Origin: Chaetoceros tenuissimus
Lineage: Eukaryota > Bacillariophyta > Thalassiosirophyceae > Chaetocerotales > Chaetocerotaceae
Length of the DNA stretch: 64,000 nt
Direction of reading: 5' to 3'
Assembly: GCA_021927905.1 (NCBI GenBank)
Contig: BLLK01000047.1
Span: 2,666,001-2,730,000 of the forward strand
Below the pieces are notes generated by a model, which worked only from the letters and a program-made list of their open reading frames with translations, searched no databases and was not told where the DNA came from. How positions within the stretch are numbered: position 1 is the first letter of the stretch; each line of letters opens with the position of its first letter. A program made the translations under genes and the position numbers. Shown piece after piece: positions 33,263-44,100 of this stretch.

Positions 33263-33877
33263 GTAGATATTACTCAAGTAAAGGAGTTAGCACAGCATGG
33301 GAAATTTGTGTAGTTCATCTATATAGAAGTAAGCATTTATGTCAAACGGAGATACCTTTAGATTGCAGTATAAAATATATCTTTCATTCCAACATAGATT
33401 CTTCTGTCGTGAGAGATTACTTCTTCACGATCAGTTTCTTATTAGATACTTTTGTTCTTTGATTACTTCTAGACAAGTCATGAATAGTTCCAAAACCCCT
33501 ATAGCAAATTATTCCACTCCTTATGGGCCTCTCTGACGTAAATGCTGAAGTGAAGGCAAAACAAATTTCTTCTCTTTCAATTACGACTAGAAATGGAATG
33601 CACTCATACTTAAAATGCAAGTAGATTTTAAATTATTGGCATCGAAAGAACATCCTAAGGTACTTTTTATTCTACCAAGCAGAATGCTCTATTTTTATTG
33701 TTGATACCCTATGTATATGTGGTGATTCGACTCAACTTTATTTTTCCTAACAAGTAAAACCAAATCAAATTTGTAAAATACAATCCATTCCAATACATCA
33801 TCACAAAGCGACCTATTTTGTTTCGAATCGGGAATTCCAATGTATCAGATATTAGCTGCTTTTTTGTTCTCTTCAAT
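33263..33877. other. Intergenic region between convergent genes, no gene seen
   Basis: This 615-bp AT-rich stretch holds the 3' UTRs of the MGNC gene and light-harvesting copy 2. Short frames here lack coding logic. Confidence 0.4.
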
Positions 33878-34894
33878 TTAGAATGGGAAAGTCTTGTCGA
33901 AAAGAACAGATTGGGTGCAGATTCCGGAGAAAGCAAGCATTGCCAAACGTCCATTCTTCAACTCCTTAAGCTTCATAGCATTCTTTTGTTCTTCAGTCTT
34001 TCCATTCATGAATCCCATTGGGTCAAATCCAAAATCTCCAGCCTCACGTCCAGATCCTTGAAGCATCTGAGAAATTCCAATCCAGGATGCCATCTCTGCA
34101 ACAGCGATCCATCCGAAAACTTGTCCAAGTCCTCCTTGTGCTACGGAAGCGTCGTGAGCAGTTGCAGCAGTAAGTCCTTCAAGTCCAGCAGGAACAGGGT
34201 ATACACGCATTCCCATGTCAACAGCCATCCATCCTACGGTAGCAAGCATACAGATACGTCCGTGCTTAAGCTCTGCTTCACGGAGGTAGTCCATAGGGAT
34301 GTAATCGGAGATACGAAGTGGGTCAAATCCTACATCTCCAACATATCCCTCAAGGTTAGCTGGCTTTGGAAGAAATGGAAGTGCCTGGGATCTCTCTGCA
34401 GCAGCAAGAGAGGTAGATGCACGAGCTATAAATTGAAGAAAATGAAGTGAGTAAACGTTTTGAAAAGAAGATTTCAACAAGATAAATTGCTTCGAATCAA
34501 TATTCATATATCTTGAAAATGAATTCATTTTTGATAGAGCCAATTATGACGAAGGAAAAGTTTTGCATTGTATTTGCTGCATTAGTATTGATACTTCGAT
34601 TAGTATCAAAAATGAAATTGTAGTACTCATCACAAGATATCTCATTTCCAAAATCTAAATTTTTCACATGAAAATATTCAGATATATACATCAGAACTAA
34701 AACTTTTCAGCGCAACAACTACCCGATTCCTTTTACATTGTGATGCATATGAACATTGATGTTGAAAAACTATCAATGTTGAAGGGAAAGACCTTAGTTC
34801 GGTCGATCCACAAATAAGATGACATACCTCCAGAGGAAGCAGGTGCGAAAGCAGATGCAGAAGCAACAAGGGATGCAAGGAGAGCAAGCTTCAT
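33878..34894 (-). CDS. Fucoxanthin chlorophyll a/c light-harvesting protein, copy 2
   Basis: The coding sequence is complement(join(33878..34425, 34828..34894)), 204 residues. Exon 1 (67 nt, as in copy 1) encodes the signal peptide with ASAFAP. A 402-nt intron (34426-34827) splits codon 23 in the same phase as in copy 1. Mature motifs are ALPFLP, EGYVGDVGFDPLR, REAELKHGRICML (helix 1), FGFDPMGF and LKELKNGRLAMLAFSG (helix 3), with the chlorophyll-ligating Glu residues in place. Exon 1 is nearly identical to copy 1, while the mature parts differ more, mainly in the middle helix and C-terminus. The inverted copy of the MGNC promoter lies 240-380 bp upstream and faces this gene. Confidence 0.93.
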
Positions 34895-34994
34895 GATTAA
34901 GATTGATATTAAATACAGCACAGAGGTAAACAGGAAAGCAAAAGGGTTGCTAAAGCTTGATAGTCTATTTAGATAGAAGCGTTTTTGCATGGAT

Positions 34995-35010
34995 TACGTG
35001 AGTTGAAGAG
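34995..35010 (-). promoter_or_regulatory. Shared 16-bp element upstream of light-harvesting copy 2
   Basis: The string TACGTGAGTTGAAGAG (plus strand) is identical to 9976-9991 and stands 101 bp upstream of this gene's ATG, against 100 bp for copy 1. Conservation of sequence, spacing and orientation between diverged promoters supports a regulatory site. Confidence 0.55.
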
Positions 35011-35137
35011 ACTGAGAAACAAAGGATACGCATTTTTCGCGCCAAAAACATGGGAATCAAAACCTCTATCACCATCTATGAGTAGTAATACATCTCTAAT
35101 CTCTATCTTCTTCAATCAATTTTTTCTTTTCATTAGA

Positions 35138-35275
35138 GACAATTTCCCATTTTGCTTACTATTGGATTCAAAAGATGTTTGGTTTCAAACTTGAGTGAAT
35201 ACTACTTGGAGTAAGTGTTTCGTTTTGCTTTAGTTTGATTGAAGGGGAGTGTGTTTTGTTTCCGTTGCTGTTACA
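35138..35275 (-). repeat. Inverted 138-bp duplication, right arm (orphan MGNC promoter copy)
   Basis: This is the reverse complement of 32457-32594 with two mismatches. On the minus strand it carries an ATG at 35150 and keeps the first 13 coding bases. The frame then reads M-G-N-C-L and stops, so only the promoter and start were copied. Confidence 0.9.
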
Positions 35276-35418
35276 TAAATAAACTTGTTTCTACAAAATA
35301 GTGTTTGCTTTATGAAATCAGATAAAAGAATAGTCGCAAATAATATACAACTTTGGAAGAAATTCTTGCCTCTTGAAAAAGTCTTTCTACTAGGTGAAGA
35401 TACTGTTTGAAAAATAAT

Positions 35419-35865
35419 ATGGATCCTAAAGAAAACGATATAGTGCTGCCATCCATGCGAGTGACACAAAAGAAGCACATTGAATTCCTGCAATCTCTAG
35501 AAAAAAATTCATCTGCTTATGGTGAGGAATGGAAACTTATAGCAGATGATCTGGATTGGACCGTCGATGAAGCGAAAACGTACGCATACTATTACTTTCA
35601 CACTCTAGCGCAGCAATCAAATAATAAGAGTCATGAAGAAAACGTCTCTCAGAAGTCTAATAAGAAGAATCAAGGAAGCGTTGAAGAGACTGAAAGTCAA
35701 GAGTGGGATTACGACGAATGCATTTTATTTGACCATTTACTTTTAAAGTTTCCTCGTGGTAGTGATGAAAGATGGATAAATATCGCGTCAATGATGCCTC
35801 ACCGCAGTGACAAGGAATGTAAAGATAGATTTATGAAAACGCAACAACAGTCTACGAATACATGA
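35419..35865 (+). CDS. Small protein with two SANT/Myb-like domains
   Basis: This is a 148-residue protein from ATG 35419. The C-terminal domain (EWDYDECILFDHLLLKFP, then RWINIASMMPHRSDKECKDRF, about 96-140) has the SANT/Myb spacing of aromatic residues (W, F, W) and a K-E-C-K-D-R-F third helix. The N-terminal half (EEWKLIADDLDWTVDEAKTYAYYYF, about 37-61, shown here only as its consensus part) resembles a second, more diverged SANT. The linker is polar. SANT pairs occur in chromatin factors and in ribosome-associated DNAJC2/zuotin. No J-domain is present here. Function as DNA- or histone-binding factor is inferred. Confidence 0.68.
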   Translation: MDPKENDIVLPSMRVTQKKHIEFLQSLEKNSSAYGEEWKLIADDLDWTVDEAKTYAYYYFHTLAQQSNNKSHEENVSQKSNKKNQGSVEETESQEWDYDECILFDHLLLKFPRGSDERWINIASMMPHRSDKECKDRFMKTQQQSTNT

Positions 35866-35992
35866 AATGCAGTGTAGTTTTAGGTCAATGAAGAGAATGC
35901 TTGAAAAAAGCTATCATCAACATGTAAATTTGCGTCAAATAAAGGTTGCTGAATACTCGATGCAATTGAAAAAGAAAATCTTAAATAAGCAG

Positions 35993-37651
35993 CTATTCCT
36001 CTTCATTTACCATCAATCGATAAAGACAGGTGTAGTCAGGATTACCCCAGTTTTCTTCAATCATAATAGAAATCGCTACCATCTCAGTTGATGCATCGCA
36101 AGTAGGCTTAGTAGCACTACATCCTCCTTCGGACTCAGAGGAGTCATCGTCAAATTCTTCCATAACTAACGCAGCAGGATTTAATTTGAAAGTCTGTTTA
36201 CTGCTGAATTCTTTTTTCGTATAATTTACGTCATCCTCCTCGTCGAATAATGCTGATGTATCAATCTTGAATTCAACTGATTCATAGGTCATAGAATTGT
36301 TTGTATCAAACCCAGTATGAGTTTCACAGTCATTCTTTATGTCCTCGGAGTCTACTGGGCAAGCCGCATAACCCTTTACTCTCACTCTTTTAGGTGCACT
36401 TTTCAAATGATTCATGTATTCGTCAGATTTGTGAGCTGAAGGAATCCATGGGTAGTGTTGAATTGTTATTGTTTCAAGAATAGTTGGTTTTGCTAATTTC
36501 AAGGTGATAATACCACTGCCTCCAGCCATTTTCCAGCAGGATCCTAACATTGTATTAACATCGAGGACTGTCTCTGGAGGTGATGGCACTCCTTTGCTAA
36601 AAGGACTTTGAAAAATTGAGTTCAAAGATTTTGGAAGGGAATGCCAAAAAGATGGTGGTAATATATTCTGAGGGTACGCTGCGTTCATTAATTTTGGGAT
36701 CACGGAAATATCATAGTTTTCCCACCCATCTGGTAGAAGTCTCTCCCAGTCTTGTGGAAAGTACTTTCGCAAAGACACGTCTCCCAACTTCAATTCTAAG
36801 CTTTCATCGTCATCAATTGGTTCAGGTGAAAGTTCTGGATGGAATGTATCAGATGTCAAATCTCCCCCATACACTACAGTGGCACCTACGAGTGCATCCT
36901 TTTGCTTTTCTTCATTGGCCAACATGGACAATTTTCCCAATAGAATATCTCCTACATCGACTAGATCTAAGCAAGATCCATTTTGCTTCACATTCTCTCC
37001 CTTTTCCAACCTAGCCGCTTTTCTACCAAGAAAGAATTCTCTGCCTTCGATCTCTTCCGCGCATTTGACATTATACTCCTCTAGTATTTGCTTCCATCCT
37101 TCCATTAACTCGGTTGAAATATGATGCTCCAATGACGCCTTTGAGTTATTCAACATAGAATCCACGTTCATTTTTGCTTCCATATCAATCTTTAGAATTT
37201 TTCCAGAGGAGACACTGCCATCCATATCTTCTTCATCATCAGCTATATTTGCAGCTTCGCGACGTTCCAACTCCTCTTTGATGACAAGTTTGATCCTATT
37301 GTAGAAATCGAAGATTTTTTGCTGGTTGTACTTTTCAACATTTTGTTGTAATTGGTCGTACGTAGACCTTATTTCTCCATATTGCGTTTCAAGCAATGCA
37401 GTATTTTCTTCCAGTTGTGGAATCATTTCTTGTTGAATCTCAAGTAAGGAATTTAGCACAGTTTCACTTTTTTCAAGTTCATTTGTCATGGGCTGAAAGA
37501 GATTTTTCAAGACATATTCCTGTTTCCCTAGTCTCAACTCTTCCAGAATATCTGTTTCTTCTTCACCCAGCTCTCGAGAAGGTATCAGTTCTGAAGAAAC
37601 AAGAGACGAAATAACTAAGAATACAGCTATGGCCCTGTGGTGACATCTCAT
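35993..37651 (-). CDS. SUN-domain protein with signal peptide and coiled coils
   Basis: This is a 552-residue protein from ATG 37651 (MRCHHRAIAVFLVISSLVSS is the signal peptide or anchor). Long heptad-like helices follow (about 30-210). The C-terminal ~190 residues match the SUN fold: LGSCWKMAGGSGIITLKLA, an extended insert, SAPKRVRVKGY, and WGNPDYTCLYRLMVNEE, which is close to the W-G-x-x-x-Y-T-C-x-Y-R SUN signature. An acidic insert (EEFDDDSSESEGG) sits inside the domain. The only hydrophobic segment is at the N-terminus, so the product is either ER-lumenal, like SUN-like Slp1 relatives, or a short type II protein of the nuclear envelope/ER. Confidence 0.8.
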   Translation of the reverse strand: MRCHHRAIAVFLVISSLVSSELIPSRELGEEETDILEELRLGKQEYVLKNLFQPMTNELEKSETVLNSLLEIQQEMIPQLEENTALLETQYGEIRSTYDQLQQNVEKYNQQKIFDFYNRIKLVIKEELERREAANIADDEEDMDGSVSSGKILKIDMEAKMNVDSMLNNSKASLEHHISTELMEGWKQILEEYNVKCAEEIEGREFFLGRKAARLEKGENVKQNGSCLDLVDVGDILLGKLSMLANEEKQKDALVGATVVYGGDLTSDTFHPELSPEPIDDDESLELKLGDVSLRKYFPQDWERLLPDGWENYDISVIPKLMNAAYPQNILPPSFWHSLPKSLNSIFQSPFSKGVPSPPETVLDVNTMLGSCWKMAGGSGIITLKLAKPTILETITIQHYPWIPSAHKSDEYMNHLKSAPKRVRVKGYAACPVDSEDIKNDCETHTGFDTNNSMTYESVEFKIDTSALFDEEDDVNYTKKEFSSKQTFKLNPAALVMEEFDDDSSESEGGCSATKPTCDASTEMVAISIMIEENWGNPDYTCLYRLMVNEEE

Positions 37652-38165
37652 CGTGTTAAAGCTATGAATATACGTAGGTGACACGATAAATGGAAATGCG
37701 GGTTAGTAGTGGACTGGGAAGAAGGAAAAATTTCATCAAAGAAGATCAAAACTTCGGCTTGTCGCTTGTATGTAAACTTGATAATTACATTGACTTACTT
37801 GTACTATCTTTGTGCAGAGTATATTTATGAGAAGTGCTGCTACTTTAACTATCATCAACTGAATCTAGATGAAATTCAAATAGCAGTTCAAATGTTCAAA
37901 TTGAGGTAAAAAAAGTAACGCACTCTCTTCTTGGCTAGTTCGATGGCTAAATATAACTGGAAGTTAGAGGAGGGTGTCATTGTACGAGAATTCGGTGTAA
38001 AACAAGTAATTATTGGACAATCTATGGGTAATTGTAAGAGCAAACTTAATTATGTCAATATTTTTATAATTTAAATTTTTTTCATATTGTTGTATTTGAT
38101 ACACGCCCGCTGTAGTATTGAGCGTAGAAAGTATGTAAATACTGGTTTGTCAAAAAATTACGAAT
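37652..38165. other. Intergenic region, no gene seen
   Basis: This ~510-bp region is the SUN gene's promoter side and the 3' side of the giant gene. It is AT-rich with no gene or repeat that I can support. Confidence 0.4.
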
Positions 38166-41100
38166 TCAACCACGAATAGTTCCAAAGACGAACTCAAAAT
38201 CTGATAATTCTGAAACTCCGTAATCATCATGCTTTTGTATGAAGGTTATATAGTTCATATATGATCCATCAAAGAAGGTTGCGGCCGGTATGTCGATTTG
38301 CCATTGTGGAAAGTGTTTTGTTCGTCCGTCATAAATTTCGACATCTGCGATGGAAAGAATTTTGTCTTCGCCAATCAATTGGATTTTCAAGGCAGCTCCG
38401 TATACAAACGGAATGTTGATTTCAACCACATCTGTTTGAAAGGAACTTTGATAACGGTTGTGAAAAACGATCTTCCCTTCATCATTAAGAACAGAGAGGT
38501 TGAATTCAGACAATGACAAAAGATCTCGTGAATCCTTCCAAATTCTGACTTCATGAAATAGGTATGTTCTACCAAGATTCACTTGCCACCATGGATTATT
38601 TTCCATTTGACTTGTAAATTTTGTGAAGAAATCACTATCAACTGCTTCGTGTGGTTCACCTGCCATTCTATAAGAAGATGCTGTCGCTTTTCTTCCTAGT
38701 GCAAGATGAAATCTGTAAGCACTAGGTAATTCATTCGAATTATATGTCGGGTCAGTGCGTGGATTTGATAATTTGAAGCAACGTTTACCATTTGATAATG
38801 TAGACATCATGGAATTCAAACCTTCCGTAAGACACACAATCACAAGATGGTCTGTATTGCTCATTTTAAATCGAAATTGCGAATACTGATCAAAATAATA
38901 GGTCTTCGAAAGTTTGTATGTGCTCCATACGTTCCCATGCAGGTCGACACGGGAACCGTCAGAGTTCACAGTTGTCCCGCCATGCGATCCGAGTTTTTTG
39001 TAGCCGCTGGCTTCTGTATCTACCAATGACGCTGTGAGAGTATTTAAAGATGATCTGACCGCGACACCAGCTAATGCAATATTCAGTTTCTGCAAAACAT
39101 GGACAAATGTATGTGAGTTTCAGTACAAGGCTATGAGACAAAGGGTTGAAGACAAGATACTTACCCTGGCACATTTGTCACCATCTTCTCTAAAATAACA
39201 ATCATTTCCAGTATTAAGACAAGGAGTACAAGTATCATAAATCCCTCGCATCTTCTCGTTTGAAGAGATGAAACCATCGTAGCACATACAGTAATCTGAA
39301 TCGTCTTCGTTTCGATCAATGTTACGAACTCTTCTAGCATTTGGATCTTTGCATTCGTTGAGACTATTTAAAACTTGCTCTGTCTCCTGATCACGTAATT
39401 CAATACGAGATATTGTAGAAGTATATTTTGCCCTGGTCAATAACCCTTCGCTTGTTCTACTTCTCTGTAGGAATGCAAAATATTTGACTTCCACTGTGTG
39501 ATCCGTGAAAAGCTTTGCAACATTTACTGTGGCTATTGATGTCCCTTTTGTAACTTCCAATGTCTTACAAAAGACACTACATTTTCCAAATATGTCTAGA
39601 TCTTTTTCGGGTAGCAAGCAAACCTTACTCGACACTACATCTCTTCCTTGTTCAATATCAAGTAGTAATTCAGTGAATTTGTTCACTCTGATGGCTTGTG
39701 ACAGTTCATGCATACTTTGAACTTCACCGTACAAATTCAACTTGTTATCCGCACCAAGGACAAGGCCACTATTTCCACCACTTTTTCCCGACATAGTTCT
39801 TGCTTCCACCACTCCCACCGTGCTATTCACAGCATACGTTACATTCAGCTGTCCAGCTTCGGTACATACTCCATTGCAGAATCCAGATGCGCATTGTCTG
39901 AAGTGGTCACATTCACTTTGGTCAAAAAGACCATCCTCTCCGATTGGAAGATTTGGTACGCATGTATCATACTTCCCTACGACTTTCCCTTTATTTGACG
40001 AGACGTATCCTTCATTGCAGACACATTTTTTGAATGACTCGTTAGGTACAAGTGTGGAGTTGGAGTCGTATGATGCACAATCCATGTCGTTCAGATTGTA
40101 GAAAGCATCAGGATCTTCTCTAAAAAATTTGAGGTTTGATAGAATGACTTCGCTTTTTTGTGACGTCACACGTCCCGCAATTAAATCTTGGTTTTGACTT
40201 ATTCTGAAATGTTTCACTTCACTTTTTCTATAGGCAAATAATTTTCCAAGGGAAATCGTCACTGCACCATTCTCTGTAGAAAGAACATTTTCACATCGCA
40301 TTTCATCTTCAATGAGTGTGCTATTACTATAAATTTCAGAATCATCTTTATAAATACAGAATTCAAGGTTTGAAGGTGCAACAATTTTCACGATGTCGAA
40401 GCTGAAGTAAGAATATTTATCAATTTCTACCGATGCTTCAAAAGAGTAAATTCTGTCAAATTTCTCATAAATTCTAATGGTGAACTCATTTTCAACACGG
40501 ATTCCACCATTCAGACTATCTAGAGCCAAAAATGTGTTGTTCATACTTGCAGTAATATTAGTAATGGAACCGAATGGATCCACACTGTGAACAGTAATGT
40601 CCTTGTTTAAGTTGATGATACAAGTTAGTTGTCGAGTGTATATTCGTAATAATAGAAAGAAATATCGCTTTTCACTTACATTTGCTTTGCATACATTGTC
40701 CTCGCAGACACCCATATCACATTCATCGTTGTCGGTACACGGATCTCCCTCAAAGAAACAGTATGCTGAAAATATACATCTAACACAAGAGTCGTACTCA
40801 TTTTGAATTCTTCCTCCGTTGGACGCGACAAATCCTAGTTTGCATATACATTGCGTTTCCCCAAAGTCATTTATGACAGTGTTTGCATTCGCATCAATAC
40901 AGTTTCCATTCTCATCCAAAATGTCCACATTTGTTCCTTCAATAAATCTAAGATTTCTAAAAGAACTACCTTGTTCTAAATCTGTCACTCCGTTCTGCTG
41001 GAATGCAATATACTTGATAGTTGTCTGTCTATTCTCAAGTAACTCACCAATGTTCATCTCACCAGATACCAAATTATCATTACTTAAACATTGATAATTT

Positions 41101-44100
41101 TCTTGGGCATCATTCAAACTTTCGTAGAGACAAAGTCCGACAAAAGATGCTTTGTCTGTTTCACTAACGCTTATTTGGAGTTTTGTATTTTTATTGAATG
41201 AAAAAGCTTTTGCTAGTTCAAAAAGTCTGAAAGTGTCCCCATACATTTCGACGTAATTTTCACTCCAAACAACAATACCTCCTACTCTGTTATAAGAACT
41301 GTCAGTAAAAGGTAGAACCAGAGTTGCATAGATCAATTCATCTGCTCCGTCAACTGGAGCTCTAACAACAAAGTTCTAAGGCGTAAAAAAAGTCAGATGA
41401 CTATACATAAACAAAAGAACAAATCAGACGCATTATGCACATACCTTTCCTCCACACTTATTTGTAATGTCTGAACAAACAAAAGTAGCACATTGCCAGT
41501 CTGATTTACAGTTTTCTCCATCATAGAGGGATCCATAACTTGATGGTCTATCCGAAGGTAGCAATGATGGTGCACTTGATAACGTTGGCTTGAGACTAGG
41601 CTTGGAAGTGGTTGGAGAAATACTCGGGGATGCAGATATTGTTGGTCTTAGAGTTGGAGATACCGATATTGTTGGTTTTGAACTAGGTGCTGCTGAAACT
41701 GTTGGATGTGCTGTTGGAGAAGCCGTTGGACGTTTTTCACAAGCACCATCTAGACATGGGATACAAACATCTCCATCTTCTAGAATCATAGCACCTCCTG
41801 GAGCTGATGATTTGAAACCTGACATACATTGGCAACGTGGAAGAAATTTATTTCCATCTGTGCCTACCATGAATGCATGGACATCGAGACACTCATAGAA
41901 ATACTTTTGGTTACAAAAAAATTAGTTGGGAAAAATAAAAAAATGCATGAATTGTTGCTAAACAGTCTTACCTCAAAAGAATATAAACCGTTTTCATCAA
42001 TGGCATCTACACGCGCATTGGTGTCGTCTACAGCCAAACCTCCTATTCCCAAGTTCCTCATCATATCTCTCCCATAAAGGATGACTGCTACTGACTTCCA
42101 TTCATTGTCAAGGAGTGAATATACGTGAATACCACCAGCCTCGATCGTTCCAATACTATCATAAGGGGACGCAATCGCTACAGTGTTCCCGCCTTCGGAT
42201 AAAGCTACCTTCCAGCCAAATGTCGAAGAGGATGAATTTATCATCTTTATTTTCTTTTCAGACGAAAATATCTTATCCTTGATAGAGTATGTGTAAACAG
42301 ACCTTTCAGAAGGGTTTCCGACAGCAACCATGGTTGCATATCGGTCAATACTCACTGAGGTCCCGTAACCACCAATCCAAACCTTTTCGTCTAGAGGACT
42401 ACTCATGTCAATGCTGTCAAATATTTGTATGAGACCTAGGCCACCAATCATATCAAAACCTGCAACAATGATTCCATTGTCAGATACAGCCAAAGATTTC
42501 AGTTTTATTCCTCGAGGTTCTGAGTATCTTTCTGATCGTCCGTCTGCTAGGAGCAGAATTTCATTTGAATTAGTCCTCATTGTTACATATAGACCATTAT
42601 CACTTCTTGACGAAATTGGATTGCCTTGAATATTGAGCGCTTCAAAGTCGAATATTTGGATCCATATGTTGTCCTGTTATTGAAGAGAAGCGTTTCTGGT
42701 GAGGATGCGGGCAAAAATAAGTACAGAGTTAATCACAAGAAAAACTTACTGGTAAATATTCTTCGTTTGACTCGTAAATTTCAATATCTTGGATAGTATA
42801 CGTTTTACTTGTCACACCCTCCTGGTCTTGAACAAAGGCGATTCTATTGAAATCTCCAGTTGGGAAACTCAAGAGAAATCCCATAGGAATATCAAATAAT
42901 ATGCTATCTCCAAAAACTTGGACCTCGGCAAGGGAAAGTACACGAAGCTGGTTTCCATTCAACGTGATGCGAAGTCTTGACCCAATGACGTCATCAAGAT
43001 TAATCATCACAGTCAAAGGAGCTGCATCAGAATACACATGAGTAAGAACTATACTTCCATTTGAATCGAACACATTGATTGTAAAATCAGATAGATCGTC
43101 GAGATAATCACCATCTCTTTTGAAGATTGTCACCTCTCTAAGCAATCTGTTTTCGCCAAAGCTCACTTCCCACCATGGGTTGTACTCTTCCAGGGTACAA
43201 GTCACACTATTCTGTTCCCAATCCTGTTCGTTGTACATCTGGTTTGTGTTCCCATCGACTGCAAGAAGAGAATAACCTGGTTGTTCTAAAGAAGATTGAC
43301 TTGTGTTTTGCCCTAAGGCTATATTTTGCCTTACTCCGTGTAATGATTCATCGTCACTTCTTTGAATTATATTTTGAGAAGTGACCGACAGACGTTTTCC
43401 AAATAGACCGACGCAGTAAATAGAAACAAGTGAAAAATCCATGTCAAAATCACCATAGAGACACAACCCAATATTTTTCGAATTTTGATGTACGGTCATA
43501 ACAAACTTGACCCGGCTAGATGTACTCACAGGTACAGTCCTTGTGAACTCGAAGTAGACGCGCATTGACCCGTAAAGATTCACAGCATGGTTAGGGTATA
43601 CGAATAACCCACCAGTGAAAACTTCATCATTACTCTGCGGCCACTTTCCAGGCGAATGAAGAGGATTGGTTGTAAGTTCGTTTGGAACTGTAACAGTTAT
43701 TGCTAATGCCTATTGATTACGAAAATGAGATGAATAGGAACACAATAATACAATTGAAATTAATGAATAGAAACGTACCCCTGATTGACATGCATTATTG
43801 ACACAAGATGAAATTCCGTCCGGCTGGAAACATTCAATATCCTTCCTACAAAATTCTCCTTCATACTGTGAGTACAACATCGTTGGGAACTGGGTTGGCC
43901 CGCTAGATGGCGACTCTGTTGGAGTCAACGATGGCATCATCGATATAGATGGATGATTTGACACAAATTCAGAAAATGTAGGAGGTGATGTTGGTGCTTC
44001 AGATGGTTCGACTGAAATGGTTGGGGTTTGACTTGGTCTAAGCGTCGGAGAAGAAGTGGGTACAGATGACGGCATAACTGTTATGCTAGGCAAACTTGAT

